DNA of 64,000 nucleotides from assembly GCF_045629565.1 (NCBI RefSeq), contig NZ_JAZQRL010000104.1, forward strand, positions 62,001 to 126,000, read 5' to 3'. This DNA is from Arcticibacter sp045629565. Its GTDB lineage: Bacteria; Bacteroidota; Bacteroidia; Sphingobacteriales; Sphingobacteriaceae. Below the pieces are notes generated by a model that saw nothing but the letters and a program-made list of their open reading frames with translations, searched no databases and was not told the origin of the DNA. Below are positions 52,547-61,009 of the stretch, one piece after another. The position numbers and the translations under genes were made by a program. Positions within the stretch are counted from its first letter, which is position 1. The number at the start of each line of letters is the position of its first letter.

Positions 52547-53317
52547 ATGGACGTTTTAATTATAGAAGACGAGAAGCCCGCAGCAGAAAGACTGATCAGC
52601 CTATTACAGGAGTACGACCGGGAGATCACGATCCTTGATGTGATGAACTCAGTAGAAAGTACAGTAGAATGGTTGAAGTCGAACAAGCTGCCTGATCTCA
52701 TTCTGCTTGATATCCATTTAGCAGACGGACTCTGTTTTGAAATTTTTGAGCAGGTGCCGGTTAAATGTCCGGTTATCTTTTGCACAGCGTATGATGAATA
52801 CGCTCTCAAGGCTTTCGAACTGAATAGTATTGATTATTTGCTGAAGCCTGTCCAGCAAGCGAAACTTGCGAAGAGTCTGGAGAAGATGAAAGAGCTGAGC
52901 CGGTCGCAGGAAACAGGCAGGGCAATCAGCGCCCAGGTACATGACTTAATGGGACTTATCAAAAAACGCGAAGCTTCCTATAAATCGCGATTTATGGTAA
53001 AAATAGGCAACCGGATCAAAGCGATCAAGACCGAGGATATCGCTTATTTCCATTCTCAAAACAAACTAACGCTGCTGGTGAATAAAGAAGGAGGCAGCTT
53101 TCCTATCGATTATGCTTTGGACGAGTTGATCAATTTCCTTGATCCGGCAATCTTTTTTCATGTTAACCGAAAATTAATTATTCATATTGATGCGGCCCGC
53201 GAAATTCACCCTTACTTCAAAGGAAGAATGAAGCTCATCCTTCACCCGCCGCTGGAAGACGAGGTGATTGTTAGCAGCCAGCGTACACCGCTGTTTAAGA
53301 TCTGGCTGGATCAGTAG
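52547..53317 (+). CDS. LytTR-family response regulator
   Basis: A 256-residue DNA-binding regulator. The receiver domain (1-120) has the acidic pair IIEDEKPA, phospho-acceptor Asp in PDLILLDIHLADG (about residue 54) and Lys in YLLKPVQ. The LytTR domain (about 150-250) has FMVKIGNRIKAIKTEDIAYF, FFHVNRKLIIHIDAAREIHPYFKGRMKL and the C-terminal strand. LytTR regulators bind direct repeats upstream of target promoters. The most likely targets here are the downstream pectate-lyase and outer-membrane genes, 117 bases away on the same strand, but autoregulation is also possible. Confidence 0.94.
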   Translation: MDVLIIEDEKPAAERLISLLQEYDREITILDVMNSVESTVEWLKSNKLPDLILLDIHLADGLCFEIFEQVPVKCPVIFCTAYDEYALKAFELNSIDYLLKPVQQAKLAKSLEKMKELSRSQETGRAISAQVHDLMGLIKKREASYKSRFMVKIGNRIKAIKTEDIAYFHSQNKLTLLVNKEGGSFPIDYALDELINFLDPAIFFHVNRKLIIHIDAAREIHPYFKGRMKLILHPPLEDEVIVSSQRTPLFKIWLDQ

Positions 53318-53434
53318 TTCTTTTTCATCCTGGTATTTTCCAGTTCGGGTATGAAAATATCCAGCTATGTCGATAATCTGTTTGTTTTGTGGTTTCCAAA
53401 TCGTCTTTTTATGAAAATTACGCCTTGTTATTGA

Positions 53435-55117
53435 ATGAAAAGGACTAAACAAAACACCAAATTAAAGGCAGTCTTGGCATTGGCCATTGCAGCCGCTTTC
53501 AGTATTAACACACCGGGCTTCGCCCAATATCCCCAAATTCCACAGGACGTACAGAAAGCTACCAACGATATGATGGAGGCTGCGCGCAAGCAGTCTGATG
53601 AAGCATGGCAAAAAGCACTTCCGATTATTGAGAAAGAAGCTAAAGAAGGTAAGCCTTATATTCCATGGGCGGGCAGACCAACTGATCTGCCACAGGCGGA
53701 GATTCCTGCTTTCCCGGGTGCGGAAGGTGGAGGCGCTTATTCTTTCGGTGGTCGCGGAGGTAAGGTTATCGTAGTGACCAGCCTGGCTGATAACGGTCCG
53801 GGTACCCTCCGTGAAGCTTGTGAGGTAGGTGGCGCGCGTACAATCGTCTTTAATGTTTCCGGAATTATCCGCCTCAAAACACCGCTGATCATCCGCGCTC
53901 CTTATATTACTATAGCCGGACAGTCTGCTCCAGGTGACGGTGTTTGTGTAGCCGGAGAATCTGTGTGGATCAACACTCACGATGTAGTGATCCGATTCAT
54001 GCGTTTTCGCCGCGGGGAGACTTACGTAGGTCGCAGGGATGACGCCATCGGAGGTAACCCGATCGGGAATATCATGATCGACCACGTGTCGGCCAGCTGG
54101 GGTCTGGATGAGAACATGTCGATGTACCGCCATATGTATAATGACAGCACAGGCAAGAAAGAGGATAAACTGGCGACAGTTAACCTCACCATCCAGAACT
54201 CTATCTTCTCGGAAGCCCTGGATACCTGGAATCATGCCTTCGGTAGCACCCTGGGTGGAGAGAACGCTACTTTTATGCGTAACCTTTGGGCTAATAATGC
54301 AGCACGGAATCCATCCATCGGCTGGAACGGCATCTTTAATTTCGCCAATAACGTCATGTTCAACTGGGTGCACCGCTCAACCGACGGTGGGGACTATACC
54401 GCTTTATATAACATCATCAACAACTACTATAAACCGGGGCCACTTACCCCGCTCGATCAGCCTATCAGCTACAGAATCCTTAAACCGGAGTCAGGCCGCA
54501 GTAAGCTTCCATATGTGGTATTCGGAAGGGCTCACGTAACGGGTAACATCATTGAAGGCAATAAAAAGGTAACCGACAATAATTGGGACGGTGGTATCCA
54601 GGTAGAAGATAAAAAAGGCGAGCTGATGTCGTACGAGCAATCACAGCCTTACTTTGCCGCGATGAAGGTAGAAAAGCCTTTCCCGATGGCGCCAATCACT
54701 ATCCTTCCTACACAAGAAGCTTACAAGTATGTGCTCGATAACGCTGGCGCTACGCTACCTAAACGCGACCCGGTAGATGTACGGGTTGTGGAGCAGGTCA
54801 GAACCGGGAAGATCAATGCGCTGAAGAATGTAAAATTACCTGAGACGGATTTCAAACACCGCAGGTTACCGAAGGATTCTTACAAAGGTGGCATCATTAC
54901 CGACATCAGCCAGGTAGGTGGTTATCCGGAGTACAAAGGTAAACCTTACCAGGATACCGACAAGGATGGCATTCCGGATGCCTGGGAAAAACAGAACGGC
55001 CTGAATCCCAAAGATGCAAGCGATGCTGCCAAATATCGCAACGACGGTTACACCAACATCGAAGCCTACCTGAACAGCCTCGTAGAGGTGGCAAAAGTGA
55101 AGCCGATGAAAATTTAA
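53435..55117 (+). CDS. PL1-family pectate lyase with a C-terminal calcium-type repeat
   Basis: A 560-residue secreted enzyme (signal peptide about 1-30, cleaved near FAQ). A charged linker leads to a right-handed beta-helix starting about residue 85: AFPGAEGGGAYSFGGRGGKVIVVTSLADNGPGTLREAC, then VIRFMRFRRGE, DHVSASWGLDENMSMY and NLWANNAARNP, all typical of PL1 pectate lyases with the DHxSxSW-type block. The C-terminus carries DTDKDGIPDAWEKQNGLNPKDASD, a calcium-binding dockerin/thrombospondin-3-like repeat. It cleaves de-esterified homogalacturonan by beta-elimination. It follows the LytTR regulator by 117 bases and precedes a terminator. It is probably secreted or surface exposed. Confidence 0.93.
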   Translation: MKRTKQNTKLKAVLALAIAAAFSINTPGFAQYPQIPQDVQKATNDMMEAARKQSDEAWQKALPIIEKEAKEGKPYIPWAGRPTDLPQAEIPAFPGAEGGGAYSFGGRGGKVIVVTSLADNGPGTLREACEVGGARTIVFNVSGIIRLKTPLIIRAPYITIAGQSAPGDGVCVAGESVWINTHDVVIRFMRFRRGETYVGRRDDAIGGNPIGNIMIDHVSASWGLDENMSMYRHMYNDSTGKKEDKLATVNLTIQNSIFSEALDTWNHAFGSTLGGENATFMRNLWANNAARNPSIGWNGIFNFANNVMFNWVHRSTDGGDYTALYNIINNYYKPGPLTPLDQPISYRILKPESGRSKLPYVVFGRAHVTGNIIEGNKKVTDNNWDGGIQVEDKKGELMSYEQSQPYFAAMKVEKPFPMAPITILPTQEAYKYVLDNAGATLPKRDPVDVRVVEQVRTGKINALKNVKLPETDFKHRRLPKDSYKGGIITDISQVGGYPEYKGKPYQDTDKDGIPDAWEKQNGLNPKDASDAAKYRNDGYTNIEAYLNSLVEVAKVKPMKI

Positions 55118-55141
55118 AGTTTTAGTTTAATACAATGATAG

Positions 55142-55178
55142 AATAACCAGCCGCGAAAGCGACTGGTTATTTGCTTTT
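55142..55178 (+). terminator. Rho-independent terminator after the pectate-lyase gene
   Basis: AATAACCAG (55142-55150) pairs with CTGGTTATT (55163-55171), with an inner CGC/GCG stem around a GAAA loop, followed by TTGCTTTT. It would separate the lyase transcript from the barrel-protein gene at 55193. Confidence 0.85.
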
Positions 55179-55192
55179 GACCTAACCAATTA

Positions 55193-57811
55193 ATGAAAAA
55201 AGCCCTCTTCCTCTTTGTCATAATTCCTCTGACACATTTCTATGCAGCCGCCCAATCAAGCCGCCTGATTACAGGTGTTGTACAGGACTCCGCCGGGATC
55301 ACCTTGCCTGGATCATCAGTTAAGCTTGTTTCAAGTCTCGATACCTTCTCAACTGCTACAAACCTGGAAGGCATTTTTCGCTTTCCGGCAGTAAAATCCC
55401 AGTCGTTTCGTATCACTGTAAGTTCTATTAGCTTTCAAACGTTCAGCAAGGAATACACTGCAGATCTGAAAAGTGCATCTGTGACCCTCGCTCCTATCCG
55501 GTTGAAGGATGCTAATAATCAGTTGAACGAGGTGGTGATCAATATCGTCACACCGGTCGTGATCAAGGAAGACACTGTTCAGTATGATGCGAGGGCCTAT
55601 CCGGTAAGAGAAGGTGATGCGGTCGATGAGATGGTGAAGCGCCTTCCTGGCATGGAAGTAGATAACGAAGGGAACGTAAAGGCTCAGGGTGAACCTGTTA
55701 CGAAGATCCGTCTTAACGGCAAGGATTTTTTTGGTGATGAGGCCGCGGCGGCCCTGCAAAATCTGCCCGCAGATATCGTAAAGAATATTCAGCTGGTAGA
55801 CGATTATGGAGAAGAGGCGAACTTGAGCGGAATAAAGAGTGGTGAACCACAAAAGATTCTGAATATCAATACAAGGGAAGACAAGAAGGTTGGCTATTTT
55901 GGACGCGCGGAGGGAGGACTTGGTTCGACGGATCGCTATGTTGGGCGTGCCAGGGCAAATCGCTTTAATGGCGATCAGCAGATCTCCTTTGATGCAACAA
56001 ACAACAATATTTCCAACCGTTCAAAAGGAACCACAGACCGTACATCTGCCAGAATTCATTATCGCGATAATTGGGGGAAGAAAATAGAAAGCTATGGAAG
56101 CTACAGATTTCAGAGAAACGATAACAGCTCGCTGGAGAGAACAATCACCGAGAGTGCCTTCGACAGTTACACGCGCTATGAAAATGACCGCAGCGAAAAC
56201 AACAACAAGACCACTGAGCATGGCTTGTCATGGAATCTGGAATTCAGGCCGGACAGCGTGAATTATTTTAAATTCAAACCGCGGTTATCTTATGATACAG
56301 GAAACACACGGAGTACCGGATCTACGCTGACGGAATTACTCTCGGCTAATTCGATACGTGAGCGTATCTCAACGGCCTCCTCTTCTTCTTTCAGCTCCGA
56401 CAACGAACTATATTACCACCATAAATTTAGAAGGAAAGGTCGTAATCTGAGTGCCAGTGCCGTGGTTAACACCACCGCCGGTGACAATCTTTCGGATATA
56501 CGAAATGACTATACAAACACCGATTCATTGAATAACAGTTCTATTGAACAGCAGTATCAGTATCGCGAAAATGATAACCGTAACACAAACACCCGTTTAC
56601 GAGTGGCCTATATTGAGCCGCTAAGTGAGAAAGGGATGCTGGAGTTTAATTATCAATGGAACAGGACATCGACTAAAACCATAAGGGACACGCGCGACAT
56701 CAACCCTTTAACAGAGGAAGAGACCTTGAATACCAACCTTAGCAATAACTATAATTATCAGTTCGTTACAAACCGCGCGGGACTAACCTATCGGTACATC
56801 GCACCGAAGCTTAATTATTTCGCCGGAATATCGGTGATGCCCTCTATATTAAAGGGTCAGGATCTCAGCAGGGGCATTGAAACCAGAAAAGAGACGCTTA
56901 ACTGGATACCTAGTGCGAGAATGATGTATAAGTTCTCGAAGGAGCAATCGTTTACTTTTCGCTATTACGGAAGAAGCAACCAGCCAGGGTTTACGCAGCT
57001 GCAGCCCATTACTGATAATTCAAATATCCAGAATGTCGTTAGCGGAAATCCCGATCTTAAGCCGGAATTTACTAACAACCTGGGGCTGGAATACAAACAA
57101 AATGACTGGAAAAGTGGCTATGTGATGGACGCCAGGGTTGACATAAGTCAAACCAATGATAAGATTGTTACCACTAAGGTGATCATCCCCGACAGCATTA
57201 AACAGGTCTCTTCGTATATCAATACGGATGGATTTTACAATGCCCGGGCGAACTATTCGTTTTCTCTTCCTTTCTCGGAGAGACAATATACCATCACTTA
57301 TTCGGGCGGATCGAATTTTAGTAATAACATCGCTTTCACCAACAATGACCGGATTACAGGTAAGAACCTGAATATCAATCAGGGACTTAGATTCAGGCTC
57401 GATATCAAGGATAAGACAAACGCGGAACTGAGTACTTCATTTTCATATAACCAGACACAATACAGTGCGGGATCTCTATCTGACCGCTATACAAAGACTT
57501 ATCGTGTTGGCCTGTCGGGAAGAACATATTTCAGGAAGGATCTTACACTGGGTTATGATTTCTCGAAGACCGTGAACACTGGTTTTAACGCGAACAATAC
57601 TAACCCCACGCTGCTGAACTTATTTCTGGAATACCGGTTCCTGAAACAAAACAGAGGAAATATTCGCTTTCAGGGCTATGACCTGCTCGACCAGAATACC
57701 GGTATCTCGCGGGATGTATTTGACAACGTGATCGTAGACTCCCAAACGAACCGCCTGGCGCGCTATTTCATGCTCACTTTTCAATACCGCATTCAGCATT
57801 TCGGCGGCTAA
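55193..57811 (+). CDS. outer-membrane beta-barrel protein with carboxypeptidase-like N-terminus (TonB-receptor-like)
   Basis: An 872-residue outer-membrane protein: signal peptide (MKKALFLFVIIPLTHFYAAAQ), a carboxypeptidase-D-like regulatory domain (about 25-115, ITGVVQDSAGITLPGSSVKLVS), a short plug-like segment (about 120-230, DEMVKRLPGMEVDNEGNVKAQGEPVTKIRLNGKDFF), then a long Asn/Thr/Ser-rich barrel ending in YFMLTFQYRIQHFGG. This is the OMP_b-brl_3 type, with an atypical plug and no SusD partner. Such proteins often transport or anchor cell-envelope cargo. It lies downstream of the pectate-lyase terminator on the same strand; a functional tie to the lyase is possible but not shown. Confidence 0.9.
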   Translation: MKKALFLFVIIPLTHFYAAAQSSRLITGVVQDSAGITLPGSSVKLVSSLDTFSTATNLEGIFRFPAVKSQSFRITVSSISFQTFSKEYTADLKSASVTLAPIRLKDANNQLNEVVINIVTPVVIKEDTVQYDARAYPVREGDAVDEMVKRLPGMEVDNEGNVKAQGEPVTKIRLNGKDFFGDEAAAALQNLPADIVKNIQLVDDYGEEANLSGIKSGEPQKILNINTREDKKVGYFGRAEGGLGSTDRYVGRARANRFNGDQQISFDATNNNISNRSKGTTDRTSARIHYRDNWGKKIESYGSYRFQRNDNSSLERTITESAFDSYTRYENDRSENNNKTTEHGLSWNLEFRPDSVNYFKFKPRLSYDTGNTRSTGSTLTELLSANSIRERISTASSSSFSSDNELYYHHKFRRKGRNLSASAVVNTTAGDNLSDIRNDYTNTDSLNNSSIEQQYQYRENDNRNTNTRLRVAYIEPLSEKGMLEFNYQWNRTSTKTIRDTRDINPLTEEETLNTNLSNNYNYQFVTNRAGLTYRYIAPKLNYFAGISVMPSILKGQDLSRGIETRKETLNWIPSARMMYKFSKEQSFTFRYYGRSNQPGFTQLQPITDNSNIQNVVSGNPDLKPEFTNNLGLEYKQNDWKSGYVMDARVDISQTNDKIVTTKVIIPDSIKQVSSYINTDGFYNARANYSFSLPFSERQYTITYSGGSNFSNNIAFTNNDRITGKNLNINQGLRFRLDIKDKTNAELSTSFSYNQTQYSAGSLSDRYTKTYRVGLSGRTYFRKDLTLGYDFSKTVNTGFNANNTNPTLLNLFLEYRFLKQNRGNIRFQGYDLLDQNTGISRDVFDNVIVDSQTNRLARYFMLTFQYRIQHFGG

Positions 57812-57850
57812 ATACCGGAGACGGTTTGAATTTTACAATAAATTACTTGT

Positions 57851-57888
57851 TTGAGGTAATACCTCAACGGTGATTCCAATTATCTTTG
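57851..57888 (+). promoter_or_regulatory. palindromic operator and promoter of the AraC-type gene
   Basis: TTGAGGTAATACCTCAA (57851-57867) is a perfect 8-bp inverted repeat around one A. TATCTTTG (57881-57888) is a -7 element of TAnnTTTG type. Transcription would start close to the ATG at 57895, so the message may be leaderless. The core AGGTA-n-TACCT recurs before the next gene at 58869-58881. Confidence 0.5.
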
Positions 57889-57894
57889 CACACG

Positions 57895-58806
57895 ATGAAG
57901 CATAACCTGTCCCTCGGAAAAGCGGAGAGCCTGGAGGACTTTTACCAGCAAAAGTTCAAGGAATTGCCATTGGATATAGGTGAAAAAACGGATCACTTCA
58001 ATGTTTTCCGGCTGGAGGACTGCGTTCTGAAGCCAGTGACTTACAGTCGCCGGGATTTCTATAAGATCAGTCTGATCCGCGGGCGGAACAGATATCATTA
58101 TGCGGAAAAAAGCCTTGAAATTGACGGACCTACTCTGATGTTTTTCAATCCGAGCGTACCTTACACATGGGAACCGCTGTGCAACGAGGCTACCGGGTTC
58201 TTCTGTATTTTTTCTAAATCTTTTTTTACAGGTAAGGTTGCTGGGGGGCTGACGGACTTGCCTATGTACGCTTGCGGTGGTAGACCGGCTTACCGTCTGG
58301 ATGAGCGACAAGATGAGCAAGTGAGTGGCATCTTTCATAAAATGCTGGAAGAAATAAAAAGTGACTATGTGTTCAAATACGATCTGCTCCGAAATTACGT
58401 TGCGGAGCTTACGCATGTTGCACTAAAATCAACACCTTCTGAGAGCGTTTATGAACATCCCAATGCAAAGTCGAGAATTACGGCTGTTTTCACCGAGTTG
58501 CTCGAGCGCCAGTTTCCGATTGAGAGTCCCTCTGCGCGGTTTAATATGCGATCAGCTAAAGATTTCGCTAATCAGCTTGCCATACATGTGAATCACCTGA
58601 ACAGGGCAGTGAAGGAAACCACAGGAAAAACGACAACCAGTATCATTGCCGAGAGGATGCTTACGGAAGCGAGAATACTGCTAAAACGCACCAACTGGAA
58701 TATTTCTGAAATAAGCTACTGCCTGGGTTTTGAAGAACCCTCCCATTTTAACAATTTTTTCAAGAAGCAAACACAACTGACGCCTTCCCGATACAGGACG
58801 ACATAA
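57895..58806 (+). CDS. AraC-family transcriptional regulator
   Basis: A 303-residue regulator. ATG at 57895 was preferred over an upstream TTG. The N-terminal part (about 30-180) is a cupin-like ligand-binding domain with RDFYKISLIRGRNRYHYAEKS and LMFFNPSVPYTWEP. The C-terminal AraC helix-turn-helix (about 205-300) has MRSAKDFANQLAIHVNHLNRAVKETTGKTTTSIIAERML and ISEISYCLGFEEPSHFNNFFKKQTQLTPSRYR. Such regulators usually control the adjacent gene; the dehydrogenase gene follows by 98 bases, with matched repeats in the gap. Effector unknown. Confidence 0.94.
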   Translation: MKHNLSLGKAESLEDFYQQKFKELPLDIGEKTDHFNVFRLEDCVLKPVTYSRRDFYKISLIRGRNRYHYAEKSLEIDGPTLMFFNPSVPYTWEPLCNEATGFFCIFSKSFFTGKVAGGLTDLPMYACGGRPAYRLDERQDEQVSGIFHKMLEEIKSDYVFKYDLLRNYVAELTHVALKSTPSESVYEHPNAKSRITAVFTELLERQFPIESPSARFNMRSAKDFANQLAIHVNHLNRAVKETTGKTTTSIIAERMLTEARILLKRTNWNISEISYCLGFEEPSHFNNFFKKQTQLTPSRYRTT

Positions 58807-58819
58807 GATCCCAGCATGT

Positions 58820-58884
58820 GTTTGAATCTGATAATATTACGTTTGAATCCCACAAGCTGACCGTTGTTAGGTAATCTACCTTTG
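58820..58884 (+). promoter_or_regulatory. AraC-type operator repeats and promoter of the dehydrogenase gene
   Basis: GTTTGAATC occurs twice, at 58820-58828 and 58841-58849, exactly 21 bases apart, the spacing expected of AraC-family half-sites on one DNA face. Downstream, AGGTA (58869-58873) and TACCT (58877-58881) form an inverted repeat that repeats the core of the AraC gene's own palindrome. TACCTTTG (58877-58884) is a TAnnTTTG -7 element overlapping that palindrome. No clear -33 motif is visible. Confidence 0.6.
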
Positions 58885-58904
58885 TCTTTAGAAAAACAAA
58901 GGAA

Positions 58905-59744
58905 ATGAAAACAAAAAAAGTATGGTTTGTAACTGGTGCTTCAAAAGGACTGGGTTTGACATTGGTAAAGAATCTTTTAAAAAACGGATACTCTGTTGCC
59001 GCGACATCAAGAAAGATTGATGATCTTATCGGGGAGTTAGGTGAAGCAGACGGACAGTTTCTTCCGCTTGAGGTTGACATAAGGTCTGAAACCAGTGTAG
59101 AAAGTGCCATCGAAAAAGCATTTAATACTTTGGGAAGGCTCGATGTTGTTGTCAATAATGCCGGCTACGGACTGACCGGTGCAATCGAAGAACTCAGTGA
59201 TAAGGAAGTCCGCGATAACTTTGACATCAATGTTTTTGGCTCGCTCAACGTCATACGCAAAGCCTTGCCGTACATGAGGGCCCAAGGCTGTGGTCATATT
59301 TTCAACATATCATCAATTGGAGGATTTACGGGCTTATTTCCCGGATTCGGGATTTATTGCGCAACCAAGTTCGCAGTGCACGGCTTTACGGAATCCCTGG
59401 CTGCAGAGGTCAAGGCATTCGGCATACATGCCACAGTGGTGTTTCCAGGATATTTCCGAACCAATTTTCTGAGTGCCGGATCATTGAATGTTCCGGAGCA
59501 TGAGATTCCTGAATATCGCGAGGTACGTACATCGCAGGCAGTGCATCAGAACGAGATCAATGGCAATCAACCTAATGATCCTGAAAAAGGAGTAGCGACA
59601 ATCGTCAGGATTGCAGAGTCTGAGAATCCACCCTTACACCTCTTCCTTGGACAGGATGCGTATGAACTGGCTGAGCAGAAGATTGCGCTGATAGAGGCCA
59701 ACATGAGCAGCTGGCGCGATTTAGCTGCCACAACAGCGTTTTAG
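58905..59744 (+). CDS. short-chain dehydrogenase/reductase
   Basis: A 279-residue cytoplasmic enzyme of the classical SDR type. Motifs: TGASKGLGLTL (NAD(P) binding, residues about 10-20), VVNNAGYGLTG (about 82-92), catalytic Ser in NISSIGGF, and YCATK (Tyr/Lys about 154-158). The Lys/Arg residues after the first beta-strand (ATSRK) suggest NADP(H). The substrate is unknown. Such genes are often next to and controlled by an AraC regulator, and operator-like repeats here support that. The stop is one base from the stop of the convergent uracil-DNA-glycosylase-like gene. Confidence 0.93.
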   Translation: MKTKKVWFVTGASKGLGLTLVKNLLKNGYSVAATSRKIDDLIGELGEADGQFLPLEVDIRSETSVESAIEKAFNTLGRLDVVVNNAGYGLTGAIEELSDKEVRDNFDINVFGSLNVIRKALPYMRAQGCGHIFNISSIGGFTGLFPGFGIYCATKFAVHGFTESLAAEVKAFGIHATVVFPGYFRTNFLSAGSLNVPEHEIPEYREVRTSQAVHQNEINGNQPNDPEKGVATIVRIAESENPPLHLFLGQDAYELAEQKIALIEANMSSWRDLAATTAF

Positions 59745-59745
59745 T

Positions 59746-60360
59746 TTACTTTTCCGGAGGAATGATCGGCATGACCTCCGGAAAATCTATTATTTCCAGC
59801 GACTTCAACTTTTCCCTTAGCTCCGGAATGACCTCTTGCATAAACCAGGGATTGACCTTTAACCAGTTCTGGTTCCGGGGCGAAGGATGGGGTAAAGGAA
59901 AGAAGCTGGGACTATATTCACGAAAAGAGCGGACCGTATCTGTAAGGTTGCCTTTGTAATTACTTCTGAGATAATAGCGCTGGGCATACTGTCCAATGAG
60001 CAATATAAGGGGAATCGATGTAAATGTTTCGAGGATTTTTGTATGCCATAAGCCTGCGCATTGTGGCATTGGTGGCAGGTCACCTGATTGCCCTTTACCC
60101 GGATAGCAGAAACCCATGGGCATGATGGAAAACATGTCGGGATTATAGAAGGTTGTCGTATCCACATTCAGCCATTGTCTCAAAGTCTTCCCACTGGCGT
60201 CATTCCACGGGATACCAGTCTCGTGAACCCGCCTTCCCGGAGCCTGCCCGATGATGATTACTTTAGACGACTTTCCAATCTGAACGACCGGTCGGGCCCC
60301 GTTCTGCAAATGGTCTTTGCAAAAAGTACAGGCTAAAATATTTCTCAACAGCTCTTCCAT
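59746..60360 (-). CDS. uracil-DNA glycosylase-like protein
   Basis: A 204-residue protein without a signal peptide. It has the family's GQAPGRRVHETGIPWNDASGKTLRQWL block (residues about 35-61; GxxPG-type loop with His), MFSIMPMGFCYPGKG, LLIGQYAQRYYL and the HPSPRN motif (about 157-162) near the C-terminus, all of which match the uracil-DNA glycosylase superfamily, families 4/5-like. A CxxC pair near residues 11-14 (ILACTFCKDHL) may belong to a cluster-binding site. Removal of uracil or other damaged bases in DNA repair is the expected role. The exact family is uncertain. Confidence 0.86.
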   Translation of the reverse strand: MEELLRNILACTFCKDHLQNGARPVVQIGKSSKVIIIGQAPGRRVHETGIPWNDASGKTLRQWLNVDTTTFYNPDMFSIMPMGFCYPGKGQSGDLPPMPQCAGLWHTKILETFTSIPLILLIGQYAQRYYLRSNYKGNLTDTVRSFREYSPSFFPLPHPSPRNQNWLKVNPWFMQEVIPELREKLKSLEIIDFPEVMPIIPPEK

Positions 60361-60467
60361 ACAATCTCCTGAAATTTCAGCGTTCCGAATGTAAGAAATT
60401 TCTTTTAGACAACGCTTTAAACAGTTTGATAAGATGGGCGTTATACCCTATTCTACAAAGAAAGATA

Positions 60468-60965
60468 ATGAAGCAAGTCGTCAGCACTCTTGGTGAACTC
60501 TTTCAGTTCGAATCGCCATTACATGAGTTGCTCATCAGGGGCACTATCTTGTATTTGGGGATATTATTTCTGATGCGTATTCTTCCCAGACGGGCGGGCG
60601 GCGAGCTTGCGACCATGGATCTGGTGTTCATTCTTTTAATTGCCGAAGCAGCAACTCATGCCTTGGGTGAATACAGTTCTGTTAGCGATGCCCTCATCAC
60701 GATTATGACGCTGATGTTCTGGAATTACATGGTCAATATGTTGAGCTTTTACTTTCCGTCGTTCGAGAAGCTCGTTTCAGCGCCTCCGCTATTGATTATA
60801 AAGAACGGAAGGCTTTTAAGACGCAATATGAGACGGGAATATATCACGGTGGAGGAACTTATGGAGAACCTGCATAAGAGAGGCGTCGAAGATCTGAATG
60901 AAGTGAAGGCGGCCTATATGGAGGCAGACGGCCATATTAGTGTGATTATTAAAAAAAACAAGTAA
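60468..60965 (+). CDS. DUF421-family membrane protein (YetF-like)
   Basis: A 165-residue protein (start ATG 60468; an upstream non-ATG start gives no better signal). Two or three N-terminal helices (LLIRGTILYLGILFLMRILP, LVFILLIAEAATHALG and LITIMTLMFWNYMVNMLSF) precede the conserved cytoplasmic DUF421 part: APPLLIIKNGRLLRRNMRREYITVEELMENLHKRGVEDLNEV then AYMEADGHISVIIK. DUF421 proteins such as YetF are linked with redox or spore envelope functions in Bacilli; the Bacteroidota role is unknown. It is convergent with the nuclease gene, separated by 44 bases with an AT-rich weak hairpin. Confidence 0.9.
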   Translation: MKQVVSTLGELFQFESPLHELLIRGTILYLGILFLMRILPRRAGGELATMDLVFILLIAEAATHALGEYSSVSDALITIMTLMFWNYMVNMLSFYFPSFEKLVSAPPLLIIKNGRLLRRNMRREYITVEELMENLHKRGVEDLNEVKAAYMEADGHISVIIKKNK

Positions 60966-61009
60966 CAACAGAAAGACAGAAAATAAATCAGAATTTATTT
61001 ACTTGCTAC

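Noticed and set aside
53462..54373. A 303-codon open frame on the minus strand inside the pectate-lyase gene
   Set aside because: It is antisense to a well-supported enzyme, has no recognisable domain and no signal or start context; the high-expression codon use of the lyase explains the lack of stops.
55349..55852. A 167-codon minus-strand frame inside the barrel-protein gene
   Set aside because: Antisense shadow of a domain-rich gene with no independent motif.
57880..58416. A 178-codon minus-strand frame overlapping the AraC gene
   Set aside because: It mirrors the AraC coding sequence, which has clear domains, and shows no protein-like pattern.
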